From Sipunculus nudus (taxonomy: Eukaryota; Annelida; Sipuncula; Golfingiida; Sipunculidae), in assembly GCA_026874595.1 (NCBI GenBank), contig CM049316.1, positions 71,885,176-71,949,175 of the forward strand: a DNA stretch of 64,000 nt. Direction: 5' to 3'. Positions 50,386 through 61,477 of the stretch are shown here, piece after piece. Made by a program: the position numbers and the translations under genes. Position 1 is the stretch's first letter; each line of letters starts with the position of its first letter. A model generated the notes under the pieces. It searched no databases. It was not told where the DNA came from and saw only the letters and a program-made list of their open reading frames with translations.

Positions 50386-51160
50386 ATTTTTTACCTGTGC
50401 AGGTGATTGACCAAGCTGAACAGCATTTAATATTTTTTTTTATGAAACGTTCACAGCCAGAGTAAAAACTTTTCTAGATTTTCATGAAAACTTATTAGAT
50501 TTGCCATTTTTGGTCTACCTGCACAGGTGAAAATATATTAATTTAGGATGTAAAGGTAAGCACATAATCAGTGCAGTTTGTAGCGATAATTCATACATTT
50601 TGCGCAAAAATAAAGATTATTTTGGTGATGTCCCTTATAACATGTATAATTTTAAAATTTAATTTAAAAAATGAGATGTTACCTTAATTTACCTGAACTC
50701 ACCTGTGCAGGTGAGCATATGTTACAGGTAGTAGTTGTCATGTATAATAATACATGATAATTTACCTGTGTTTACCTGAACCCACCTGTACAGGTGAGTA
50801 TATTTTTATGTGTTACCATGACCAAAATTATCAATTTATATTCTACGTCTCTAAAATCAAAATATAATATGTTTTGACATAGTTGACACTTGTTCATCCA
50901 TATTCGTCTTTGGCACTAATCAGCATGATTTTGTCTCTGCCATAGGTAATTAGATCAGTTGAAGAACAAAGGTATTCACATAGGTAACTTAATTACTGTA
51001 CTTAATAGCACCTGTTCTTATATCAAAAGTGAATTATACAGTCAATAAATGGAAATGGTATTAATTTATAGTTACTGTAATGATGAACAAGATGTTTGCG
51101 TACACATTCAGAAAAAAAATAATTTACCTATACTTACCTTTACTTTCCTGTGCAGGTAAA
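50386..51160. repeat. Cluster of ACCTGnnCAGGT palindromes
   Basis: Palindromes lie at 50393-50404 (spacer tg), 50517-50528 (ca), 50701-50712 (tg), 50784-50795 (ta) and, with shortened arms, 51147-51156 (tg). Most are followed within about 10 bases by atatgtta-like words, so they are cores of a degenerate repeat. The inner CAGGTG/CACCTG is an E-box, the class bound by Snail and ZEB zinc fingers and some bHLH proteins. Function here is unknown. Confidence 0.6.
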
Positions 51161-51713
51161 CATATGTGTTATATTTTAACAGAGTCCTAGAATATGCTTC
51201 TTGGGTCAGCAAGCTTTTCAGATGAAAAATATTTGATTTTCACTGTAAAATCCAATTTTATTTGCATATTCTGTTTTTTTTTGGTGATTCCCTTTCCATA
51301 AATAAAACAAATCATTTACAATTTTACTTACCTTTAAATAATAATTACCTTTGAGTAAAAAAATCCTTATATTTCCCTTTTTTGATCAAATGGTAAATGG
51401 GTTACCTGAACAAGATAAAGGGGTCACTTTGGTGAAATACCAGTGAGCAGAAATGCAGGTATTACAGATTTACCTATTGTTACCTGTATTAACCTAACTT
51501 ACATACATATGAGAAGGTATGCAGAAAAAAAATATAATTGACATAAAGGAAATATACCTTACAGTAAATGCAGAAAATGTCACAAAGATACCTTGAAAGG
51601 GACGGAGTTAATGTGTCTTATATGGATTCATGTCAAAATGTGGGAAAAAAATGCAAAATTAATCTGAACAGTAGGAGTGTCACAAGCCCCCAGCCTAATC
51701 TGAACAGTAAAGG
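51161..51713. other. AT-rich stretch, no gene seen
   Basis: The sequence has scattered ttacctg words like those of the preceding cluster but no full palindrome. A 69-codon frame at 51568-51777 runs into the satellite remnant and has no sign of being real. Confidence 0.55.
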
Positions 51714-51898
51714 GTTAATATATGCTATATTCAGGATACGGGTGGCCCTACCCTTCGACCATGAAATACTCATGTAAATGTTTTTCAGTATTGATATATG
51801 ATATGCTGTATCGGGGGTACAAGTCCCTAACCCTTCTGGCATGAAACACCCCAGTAAGTCTGTGTCACTAATAATATGTGCTTTATCCGGGATACGGG
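51714..51898 (+). repeat. Degraded satellite 2 monomers
   Basis: Just over two diverged 77-bp monomers (tatatgctatattcaggatacggg…, …ctttatccgggatacgggg) lie 4.6 kb beyond the main array. They show that the array once extended here or that fragments were dispersed. Confidence 0.85.
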
Positions 51899-52104
51899 GC
51901 ATTATAAACAGTCATAATATTACGACTCGTTGACATTACATAGCTTAATATATGGTGTGTACTCAGTATATTATTATACAATCCTTTCAACTTAAATAAA
52001 TTTCCTACACACATGCTTCTATACAATGTTTGAGCGGGCATCTTGTTAAATGAAGAATAAATTACGCCATATACATATGAACGGTTAGTAGAGTTTTCGG
52101 TGAA
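51899..52104. other. Short unassigned stretch
   Basis: Non-repetitive AT-rich DNA between the satellite remnant and the 240-bp repeats. Nothing is recognised. Confidence 0.5.
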
Positions 52105-53010
52105 ATGCGCACTGCGATCGCAGCTTAATATGACCAAAGGCATTTGCTACCGCGCATATCTGTTTGCTACTTTGCGACTGTTAATTGCTACCGCGCATAT
52201 TGCTTTGAGTGTTCCTGTCCGAGCGACCTCTGGCAGCAAAGACTTGCACTACGTCAACAGTAGCAGATTTTGCGATCGCAAATTCTTAGTCCCCATTGCG
52301 GTCGCAGTGGACAGTAACTTGCGACCGCGCAGGTCTTTTTGCTATCGCGCACATTGCGCATTGCGATCGCAGCTTAATATGACCAAAGGCATTTGCTACC
52401 GCGCATATCTGTTTGCTACTTTGCGACTGTTAATTGCTACCGCGCATATTGCTTTGAGTGTTCCTGTCCGAGCGACCTCTGGCAGCAAAGACTTGCACTA
52501 CGTTTTGCTATCGCGCACATTGCGCATTGCGCTCGCAGCTTAATATGACCAAAGGCATTTGCTACCGCGCATATCTGTTTGCTACTTTGCGACTATTAAT
52601 TGCTACCGCGCATATTGCTTTGAGTGTTCCTGTCCGAGCGACATCTGCCAGCAAAGACTTGCACTACGTCAACAGTAGCAGATTTTGCGATCGCAAATTC
52701 ATAGTCCCCCTGGATAGCAAGGGACAGTAACTTGCGACCGCGCAGGTCTTTTTGCTACCGCGCACATTGCGCATTGCGATCGCAGCTTCATATGACAAAA
52801 GGCATTTGCTACCGGGCATATCTGTTTGCTACTTTGCGACTGTTAATTGCTACCGTGCATATTGCTTTGAGTGTTCCTGTCCGAACGACCTCTGGCAGCA
52901 AAGACTTGCACTACGTCAACAGTCGCAGATTTTGCGATCGCAAATTCATAGTTCCCATTGGTAGCAATGACAGCCAGTTGCTACCGCGCAGGTCTGATTT
53001 GCTACCGCGC
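52105..53010 (+). repeat. 240-bp tandem repeats rich in GCGATCGC and TTTGCTACC
   Basis: Four copies start near 52108, 52348, 52522 and 52766. The second lacks about 70 bases. Each has gcgatcgc (altered to gcgctcgc in the third copy), several (t)ttgctaccgcgca words and a gcagcaaagacttgcactacgt stretch. The frames running through it (up to 147 codons) are translated repeats with no domain. The tttgctacc word is shared with satellite 1. Confidence 0.9.
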
Positions 53011-53247
53011 ACTTTGCGCTACGAGCCGGTCTGTGCCTGATGGTAGCAAGTCCGGTGGCTGTTCAGTGCGCGATGTGGCAAGCTATGCACAAATGTAGCA
53101 AATGCTACCGTGCGACTGCCATTTGCTACCGCGCACTTTGCGCTGAATAGCCGCTGAGAGCAGAATGGTAGCAAAGTGAGTGGAAGCTGAGTGCGCGTTG
53201 TGCCGGGCTATGCGCAATGGTAGCAAAGAATCCCAGGGATAAGTCTG
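53011..53247. repeat. Right subterminal region with TTTGCTACC in both orientations
   Basis: tttgctaccgcgcac occurs forward (for example about 52990 and 53123) and ggtagcaaa occurs inverted (about 53168 and 53218). Together they form imperfect inverted pairs just inside the right 20-bp repeat. Confidence 0.65.
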
Positions 53248-53267
53248 GAAAACCGACAGTTCCCCGC
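53248..53267 (-). repeat. Right 20-bp terminal inverted repeat of the satellite block
   Basis: gaaaaccgacagttccccgc is the exact reverse complement of 20132-20151. It lies 33 bases before the interrupted TIR element resumes at 53301. Confidence 0.8.
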
Positions 53268-53300
53268 ATATATGGAAAGTACATACATAAAGTTAATGAA

Positions 53301-53447
53301 TTACTCTTAAAACAGATCAGCAATAGTAATATTTCAAATTAGGTGTCAGCACTGAATGGAGAAGCTGTTATCTCTATAGGGGGCACCTCTTTAAAGTGGG
53401 CAGTTTGGCCGTGTCGCCACAGTGCCCACAATATAGAGGTTCGACTG
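53301..53447. mobile_element. Right part of TIR element MITE2
   Basis: ttactcttaaaacagatcag… continues the element that broke off at 19854, as shown by alignment with 1160-1315 and 13805-13958. It ends ggttcgactg-TA. Confidence 0.8.
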
Positions 53448-53517
53448 TAATTTCAAATGAGTCAAACAATATATGGTAACAGACACGTATGTTAATATGG
53501 TTTTGTTAATTTGATAC

Positions 53518-53557
53518 CTACAGAGGATCCATGTCTTCTTCCTTTGGACCGTTTGGC
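53518..53557 (-). CDS. Terminal exon Z (copy C)
   Basis: A 40-base exon with a changed but still usable acceptor (tttgtag). It reads PNGPKEEDMDPL and TAG in the same phase. Confidence 0.45.
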
Positions 53558-54649
53558 CTACAAATATATTAAATACAACTATGGTAATAATGAATTAAGT
53601 TCTATCACTGTCACGATTGACGGCGTGGCTGTGTTTGAAAAATTCTGTTTGAAATATAATACATATTTTAAATATTCAAACGAATAACCACTGACTTCTC
53701 CAGACTGCGTTTGATCAATCTCTTGATGTCAAACACAATATAAAGAAAGGCTATCCAAGGGGATCTACAATTGTATTTTTATAACTCATCCCTTAATTAA
53801 ATACTAACCGATCCAGAAAGTTCCATTGAATCCGTTTAACATATACCTCAAGTGAACGTTTATACTGAATTTTTCGAAATTAAACCCTTTCGGCTTAGCA
53901 GTAGTGGTAATAATAATAATTGTTATCAATCTGCATTCGAAGGGAAGCAAGCACCGCGATACTATCAAAACTGTGTTTGCATCCATTTATTCGGCCCACA
54001 TTCCTAAGTTAATTCGTGCATAAGTGCTTCTACATTTGTGAATATTCCTTGATGAAATCCCTGGATCCGTATCATGTGCCGGATCTACATCAACATATCA
54101 TGATATATCCACTGTTGTAAACACAAACATACACTCACATTATATAGACGTACTCATACCCTTTCCTTCATACTGTCCATGCGTGGACAATTGCATGTTA
54201 TGCACTCATTAAACGCTGCCATTTGTGATTACTATTGTTTGGATTTAACACCAGACGGCTGGAATGCAATCACTGAAATTAATCGTGTGTATGTTTCAAA
54301 TGGCAGCCAATCAAATATGCTCTTTCAGAAAGCTTTAGCAACCTAATGTAACATTGAAGTAAACCCCCTCGGTCAAGGGCCTGCTAGCTGCTGGCACAAT
54401 ACTGCTTGTTCCTTGGTTACCATTTTGTTCAGCTGATCTGTTACTTTTGTGTCGTTCTCTCTAGTTATCACAATAAGAAAACCAAATCAATGAAGTTTAA
54501 AACGGGGAGATGAAGATGATACGGAAACAGCTGCATTTATACGATATATGCTGTAATAATTTTTAGGACACCGCTTGAAAAGAGGTTGTCCTGTAAAAAC
54601 CAACCTGTCCGTCTGTCTGTCCGACTATCTATCTGTCTGTCGGACCGTA

Positions 54650-55740
54650 AAAAAAATGATGATAACTCCATTTAGGGTAGACATGGATTTCAAGTTTTAC
54701 TTGTACATGCCCTACCAGTTAAGGAAGAACCCCTTTTAATTTTAGTGCCAAATGTACAAGCCACAGGACCCATCTCTTCAAAAAGTTTGTTGATACGTTT
54801 TAAGTCAAACTTTTCAACCCAAACCATCCATCTTGCATGACAATATGTTTGAAAGACCATGCTGATTCATTCACAGAGATATAGAACAAGAATACACAGA
54901 AAAAGGTCCGATCACCCAGTATGATAATCGTACCCATGACCCTCCAATTGTCGGGCGTCTGCTCTAAAAGTGAGCTAACAGGGATCCCCAAGTTCCTCTG
55001 TGTATCAGCACATTTTTTATAAAGCAAAGTGACGTCATACTGTGACTGGTATTATACATACTTCTTGTGCCGACACAGCGACTTTGCATGCAGCAGTTCC
55101 GTCTTACCTAATACCTCACCTGCCAATAGGGTCAAGGTCGAAGGTGCATGCTGTCCAAAAAATCATTTTCGGATGATAACTCCAGTTTGGATCGATATGT
55201 GGATTTCATTCATGACTTATATATGGTCCATTCCTAAAGCAAGAACCCTCTTGATTTAGAGGTCAGAGATCAAGGTCACAGGACAAAGTTCTTTAAAAAG
55301 TTTGTGGAAGCATTTTAAGCCAAACTTGGCACCCCGCTGCTTTCATCTTGCACAAACAGCTCACCTACTAAAAGGGGAGTCCCTGTTAATTTGGGATGAT
55401 ATGGTTAAATGTCAAGGTCACAGGAGCCATCTGTCCAGAAATTTATTTCCAGATGATAACTCCAATATGGTTTGACATATGGATTTCAAACTTGACTAAT
55501 ATATGGCCCACCACAAATGTAAAAACACTTTTTATTTTGGGTTCATGAAGTCAATGTTGAAGATCACAGGACCAACATCTTTATAAATATTGTGAAGGCA
55601 TTGCAAATGTTTCATACTTAATCTTTCACATTTGTATTTTCTTACAATAGGGGATAAGCATGTTGATTTCGACATCACAATTTCAAAGGTCAAGGTCACG
55701 TGACCGTCCTTCTGATTTATATACTTAACGGCTTACAGAT
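54650..55740. repeat. Threefold repeated module, copy C, with TCAAGGTCAC words
   Basis: Modules start at about 54657, 55169 and 55453. In this copy the words tcaaggtcacagg and ggtcaaggtcacgtgacc (about 55689-55706) are best preserved. The latter contains the palindrome ggtcacgtgacc. Confidence 0.7.
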
Positions 55741-56058
55741 TATAAATATATCTAATGTAATTATGCCTCCTTTGCTCGGGATACTCCACTTCTACAAATT
55801 CATACACGACTATCACTGATTCAAACCGTAACCTCATGGTCCAGATGATTTTTTAATACTGTTTTGGATCAGTTCCTTCCGTCTCTGCATATAATCAGGT
55901 CTCTATTATATTTTTTTTTCAAGCATTACTCAGTCAACATTGGACGGGTAAGGGCCTTCTGTTTGGACAATCCTGATCTGTCATTATTCCAGTTTTATTA
56001 CAGATGCGGTACTAATAACTGACCTGATCGTAGTGTAAATACAGCTTCACATACGTAC

Positions 56059-56162
56059 CTGGCGTCACATTTCATTCCCCTACAGTCAATATCAGCGGTT
56101 CCCAGATTCGTAGCAGTGTCGATGCCACATGTTTGAGACTTCACCCAAAAGTTAATGGCAGC
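56059..56162 (-). CDS. Internal exon Y (copy C)
   Basis: A 104-base exon with the same gtacgt donor and phase. One silent difference is seen around the ACA/ACT of TAT, and the cysteines are kept. The acceptor is slightly altered (tgctttaag). Confidence 0.55.
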
Positions 56163-57083
56163 CTTAAAGCAAAATGAAAATAGCATTTACATAGAGTATA
56201 AATTAACCGTGATAATAAACAGAAGCGTTGTTGACATAGCAAAGTTGAGTATATTGCATATTTTAGGGAACTTTTGGCTACTCACGTTTTAGGTGAATCT
56301 AACACATAACATATTATTTCGAGATAATTCAGTCAATCAGTTTCTAGCTTAGTCATATTCATATTCATATGTAACTCATACAGATAGCATTATGGATATG
56401 ACATACATGCATCAATTGCCTGATTAACTCGTCGTTTATAATAGCGTTTCATATTTTGTTGAATAATTAAATAAACAAATATTTGGTAATTTGAAATTTA
56501 TAAAGGAACATTTTTTTCCAGTTTCTGCACAAATAAATATATATTCCAAAATATGTTGTGGGAATGAAGAAAATAATATTCTTGGGGGAGCTTATGTCCT
56601 AACTTTCCCTAGACAAGTGTGTGGGGGTTGTCCCCAGATTTGAGCAGGTGTCAGGAAGACGAGCATTTCTCTGGGGGGATTGTCCCCTTAAAGTTTTTCA
56701 AAACAAGGCCAATTGGACATAATTAGTATCAAACTGTTCCACAACGTTTGTTAATAAGGAATTGATCTCTATACTTCAAACAGAATTATAAATGATGATG
56801 TAGTGATAAAACAGATTCAAGAGCTATAACATACTATAGTATTAAATCGGAATTGAGAGACCGAGTTGAAAATTGACGACATATTTTCCCATTAACACCT
56901 AAATTTGCTTTTAAGTACAAAAATCATTTAAAAGGGTCAACTGAATCTAGCAATTGCATTTTGTCGCAGATTTGAACATTCACTGTTAATAAGAAAGTGG
57001 AATATCATACGTGAAATTACACACCTGTAAACAAACACCCAAAGCTCTCATTAAATATAAACCTCTTCCAATTCCATTTATTA

Positions 57084-57399
57084 TTATGGAGAAATAATCA
57101 TGTACGAGCTAACCGAAACTGAGGTCGTAGATTTATGATCGCAGCAAATCTTCTTGTGTTGTTCCTTGTCACTCATTTCTTTGTCCATTCCTTTGCCTTT
57201 TCCTATGTCTTCTTCTTCTCCATGGTGATCTCCTGGTGGTCCGAGAATGGGCAACAGGGTTTTCATACCTCGCAACTTCTCGAGAAGACCCATGCAGACG
57301 TCTGAACACTTTGCTCTGACGTCATTATCGCACGTGAGTTCGGGTATTGGATGGAGCATTGCCTTTGTGCCCATGGAGGTTGTAATATTGCAAACACAC
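57084..57399 (-). CDS. Cysteine-rich terminal exon X (copy C)
   Basis: This matches copy A closely (LGPPGDHHGEEED version). The codon that is the first Met in A and B is Ile here (CVCNITTSMG). This argues that the Met is not the initiator and that translation enters from an upstream exon. Stop and AATAAA are conserved. Confidence 0.5.
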
Positions 57400-58561
57400 C
57401 TGGAATTGAAGAATAGTTAAAATGGTTATATCTTTTTTTCTTAATCTTTAAAAAAAAATACAAGATAGGTTCATGGTCTATTGATGGCACTGCCTATTAA
57501 ATAATGATATAAGTATCTTATTGATAAGAATGACAGGTTATCTATCTTTCTGGATTTACGGTTTTATTCGCACGAAATATGAATAATTCAGAAGTTTTAT
57601 CCTGTCTTCTTAACATAGAGCTTATCTCTGAATCTCTGTTGCCTTTGAAGCACGGCGATTCTTAAACTGAGTACCTGTTCTGAGGTACATCGCCTTACCC
57701 ACTTTTCCTACCCCAGTAATCCAAATAAAATTGTAAAAAATAATAGATATAAAATATGTGAAGTAGCACAATAGTAATGTAGGAGTTTTTTTTATATGTT
57801 TGTTGATTGACTAATTTTATTGAATGAAGCTGGCATATAAACCAAATGTTTGCAATTTCCAATTAAAGGAAGTCTTTGCCCAACGCTCGCAACTCAGTTG
57901 TAATGGATTGTGTACGACCGTGAAGTAATACCAAATATGAATCTGTTACCTATTAGAAATATTTCTAATATATAAATAATTTTGGAAAATAATCATTTTT
58001 AAGAAATTAAACAAAAACAGGTGTTTGCTAAAAAATGGAAAAGAAAAATAAGAAAACAATGGTAGTTTAATGCTTTTCTCTCTGGTGAACTGTGAAAAGT
58101 AAAGAAATATCTGTGCTTCAGATTTAAATGTAGAAATAAATTCGTCAACCCCTATAAGTCTTCAAACTAAACATAAATACTTAATTGAACGAAACCGTTT
58201 AAAATTTTGTTGAGTCTAAGAGCAATTTGTTGACATTATCAGAACATTTTTCCATTAATCAATGAAATAATTAAATATTTTAAATTTGTCTTTTTGTAAT
58301 ACTTTGAGTTGATTGCGTTCATCTGGCTTACCCAATTATATATGCAAAATAGCTGTCAATTGTACTGTGATTCTGCATTTTTGATATAAGTGAAAAAGGC
58401 AATCACTGTCTGTTGATCACAGAAACCTCCTTTATTATCATAATATTTGCTACAAGAATAGCAAGTGTATGGTTCTTATATAATAAAATGCATAAATTAT
58501 TGATGCATACTCAAAAGATTTGAACATTGTAGTCATATTTTGTATGATCTTTCAACTATTA

Positions 58562-58653
58562 CAGTCGCACCTCTTTGAGTGGGCACCTCCATAAAGTGGG
58601 TACCTCTATAAAGTATGCACTTTTGGGCAGTCCCTTTTTTTCCTCTTTATTAT
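58562..58653. mobile_element. Left part of a third TIR element, interrupted by a truncated LTR element
   Basis: TA (58560-58561) then cagtcgcacc marks the left end. The LTR begins after ctctttattat, the same point as in MITE1. The right half is not found in the window. Confidence 0.7.
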
Positions 58654-59483
58654 TGTTGCAGATGTCTTTTTTATTGTGTGACAGGGGCGTACCTCGTGTT
58701 GTACCGGCCTCGCCTTGCCGGGTGTTGCACTCTCAGTTTAATCCGTGCTGGTTGAACTCTCGTTGTCATCCTATTCTGGGTTTTTTTTCGCCGGGCTGAG
58801 CCGGGCGAGTTCACGTGTGAACCCTGATATGTAGAGACACGTTGTTTTGGATGTTTCCAGTAACGCGTGTGTACTGTGTATTATGTTAGATTCTTTAGAT
58901 TGATCCAGAAATAGAAAGTTCTCGGCTTAAGTTTAGAAGCTATAAATAGTGGCTGCGTTTTAAAGCCGAGAGAGAGGTGAGAGAATAATCAAGCGGACAC
59001 GGAAGGTGTTAGTCAGTGTGTGGGACCTATCGGATTAACCAGTAATTTTCATTGATTTTACTATTACTAACACTTTATAATTTTGTGCTGTCTGTCTCAA
59101 GTTTACTTTCGGGATTGTTACAAGAGCTTAACATTGGACTGTTATTTTCTGAGAAGGTTTATGGGAATTACTGTTCATCTGGTTTATACATTTTAAAGGA
59201 CTTGTCGCTGGGACAGTGCTGGTATCCAGGTACTGTGCACTTTGTTTATTTTACTGTGTGATTATATTGATTTGCTGTTTTACTGTTGTTTTACTGTGTA
59301 ATTGTATTGATTTAGTGTACTGTTTTAAGAATATATTATAGTTATTTGTTAACAAAAAAACACTGACTCCTTTATTCATTCCCCTAGACATTTCACGCTG
59401 CCTAGTGTTACAGTTTTTTTTCTTCTTGACAAAATTTATGTTCATCACGCATACGTGATCTGTTGATATTAGGTTCCGTTACA
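58654..59483 (+). repeat. 5' LTR of the truncated element
   Basis: The 830-bp LTR starts TGTTGCAGATG and ends CCGTTACA. TATAAATA is present at 58941-58948. The poly(A) signal region reads aatatatta and is degraded. Confidence 0.85.
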
Positions 59484-59489
59484 TGAAAT

Positions 59490-59507
59490 TGGGGGCTCGT
59501 CAGGGAT
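59490..59507 (+). promoter_or_regulatory. Primer-binding site (tRNA-Pro type)
   Basis: tgggggctcgtcagggat starts six bases after the LTR. It fits the 18-base tRNA-Pro site with one mismatch (a for c). Confidence 0.85.
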
Positions 59508-59653
59508 GCTTAAAAGTTTTGAAAATTTATTAGGCCTTGACCTGGATATATTGTTTTATCATACATTGTTTACAAGATTACATATTTTTTTACAATACAT
59601 TGTTTACAGGATTTATTGCAGTGGTGTTTTTGTTATTGTTTTAACATCTTAAC

Positions 59654-60530
59654 TTGGCAGATTTCAAACCTAAGACATTTGTTGACGATCCCGACCGTGA
59701 TCAACTTGAACAGTTGACAAAGGAACAGTTGTTGCGTTTGGGACTACACTTAGGGCTACTTGTGAAGAAAGCTTCGAGAAAGCCTGATATCACTGCTAAA
59801 TTCATACAAGATCTAGCAAGCAAAGGTTTAATTGAAGACACTGAAATTGAAACCTAAAAAGATGACAGCCTTGCTATGCAATTAGAATTAAAAAAAGTAG
59901 GAAATGCAACATGAGCTAGCAATAAAAGAGAGGGAAGAACATGAAAGGTTAGAAAGAGAAAGACTAGAAAAAGAAATAGAAAGAGAAAAAAGAAATTGAG
60001 GTAAAGCGACTGGAGTTAGAAATACTTAAACTAGAACAAAGTCTACGAGCTGCCCCTACTCACAGTTTTGATTTTATTAAACACATTAGACTTGTCCCAC
60101 CTTTTCAAGAAAATGGGTTGATAACTATTTCTTACACTTTGAGAAAGAAGCTGAAAATTTAAAATGGCCTAGGGAAAATTGGTTACAAAGTGTGTTGACT
60201 GGCAAGGCCAGAGAAATCTAACAGAGCTTCCAGTAGAAGCTGTTGCTGACTATGACCTGGTTAAACGGTTAATCCTTATTGATTATGAGTTAGTTCCGGA
60301 GGCTTACCGCGAGAAATTCAGAAATTGGAAAAAGCGCAAAGAACAAACCTACGTCGAATTTGCCAGGACAAAAGAGCAATTGTTTGATCGCTGGTGTAAT
60401 TCTTAAAATGTAATGAAAGATGATGACAATTTGCGCCAGTTGATTTTGCTTGGAGACTTCAAGCGCTGGGTTAACGCAGATGTTAAAACATTTCTTGATG
60501 AGAAAAGTCCTGTAACACTTGACATTGCTG
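59654..60530 (+). pseudogene. gag remnant of the truncated element
   Basis: The N-terminus reads ADFKPKTFVDDPDRDQ after a TTG where the sister copy has ATG, so the start codon is lost. It continues through a SAP-like helical stretch (KEQLLRLGLHLGLLVKKASR, then FIQDLASKGLIED) to a stop at 59855. Coiled coil (59870-60050) and capsid-like parts (60179-60406) follow in other frames. The N-terminal 60 codons are better preserved here than in the copy at 7366. Confidence 0.75.
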
Positions 60531-61477
60531 CGTTTGGTGGTATATATATAAAGGGGTGGAAGAAAGCGAAGGACAAGGAGGTATTCTCTCGCTTCGGACA
60601 GGCCATTACAACCCACTCATAGGAACGATGATGATTAAGCGTTTTACCACTCGATTGTCTATTACGTTACACAGAAACAGACATAGGGCTCAAATACGTA
60701 AAATTAATCTATATGTATATATAAATATATGTATAATGTCTGCACAGTTGGATTAATGCATTTGAAATTTCCCAATTGCATTAACACAACATGAAAGCTG
60801 ATCGTAAAATCTAATTACATGTATGTATAGGTTTCAAACATTCTAATGATTAGTGTTTACGGACATATCAAGTTTAATCCTAATTTTTTTGTAGATTTCG
60901 AGAGATAAGTTTTTTTTGCAACCATCATCTCTTCAAAGCAATTACATTTGTAAGTATGCAAATAAAGGAAAATTCAAAGGAATAATATTGCAATACAAAC
61001 TGTTCTACAATTTTAAGCATCCAAATACATGACAAACCTAAGCCACCAAAGGACACTTTCATTTGAAAACAATCACAATGTATGCGACTTCTGTGCAAAA
61101 CTCAACAAATAATGTTTGCTGTACATGTGCTAGTAAACGAAAGCAGATTTGGGACAATTTTAATATAAACAAAACCAGGATTCATTCACATAGTCATTTT
61201 ATAGATTTTAAATCCTTATAAATGAATTAATCGACCCCGAAAACAAACATAGTAATAGTGCACTTGGAAAGCATTATAGGAAAAATATAACCGAATATTT
61301 TGATATTTTATAATCCGGTGGCCATCCTGGCCGCCATCTTGGATTTTAAACAACATGGGGTGAATGCCGCTTGGCCCTATATCTGAAAATATTGAGTATG
61401 GTCTGGCCAACTATTATGCCAAGTTTCATGCTTCTTTCACTTTTAGCACAATTCTTCTCTTAACAGCTGGACTAATA
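60531..61477. other. Unassigned sequence, with a dispersed GGCCGCCATCTTGGATTT element
   Basis: This stretch replaces the rest of the retrotransposon. At about 61310-61470 the sequence ggccatcctggccgccatct, then tggattt, tggccctatatctgaaaa and tgccaagtttcatgcttc, has the look of a dispersed repeat widely seen in marine invertebrates (from memory, not searched). The rest is AT-rich and no gene is supported. Confidence 0.45.

Larger units (their letters stand above)
53448..58561. repeat. Segmental duplication unit, copy C
   Basis: The third copy is more diverged from A and B than they are from each other, with small indels (extra bases near 53755-53860, a deletion near 55095). It contains exons Z (53518-53557), Y (56059-56162) and X (57084-57399), the microsatellite at 54602-54648 and the module at about 54650-55740. 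The remaining stretches show no further gene. Confidence 0.9.
58654..60530 (+). mobile_element. Truncated copy of the LTR retrotransposon
   Basis: A full 5' LTR, primer-binding site and part of gag are present. At about 60530, within gag (after …CTTGACATTGCTGCG), the homology to the element at 6405 ends and unrelated sequence begins. It sits at the same target position as the other element, so it is a co-duplicated copy rather than an independent insertion. Confidence 0.85.

Noticed and set aside
52100-52543. 147-codon frame as a gene
   Set aside because: It consists of two translated copies of the 240-bp tandem repeat and is interrupted in the next copies.
20132-53267. Helitron or Helentron origin of the large block
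   Set aside because: These elements can carry central tandem repeats, but I see no Rep/helicase remnant and no typical 3' hairpin. Long terminal inverted repeats do not fit classical Helitrons. It remains only a remote alternative.
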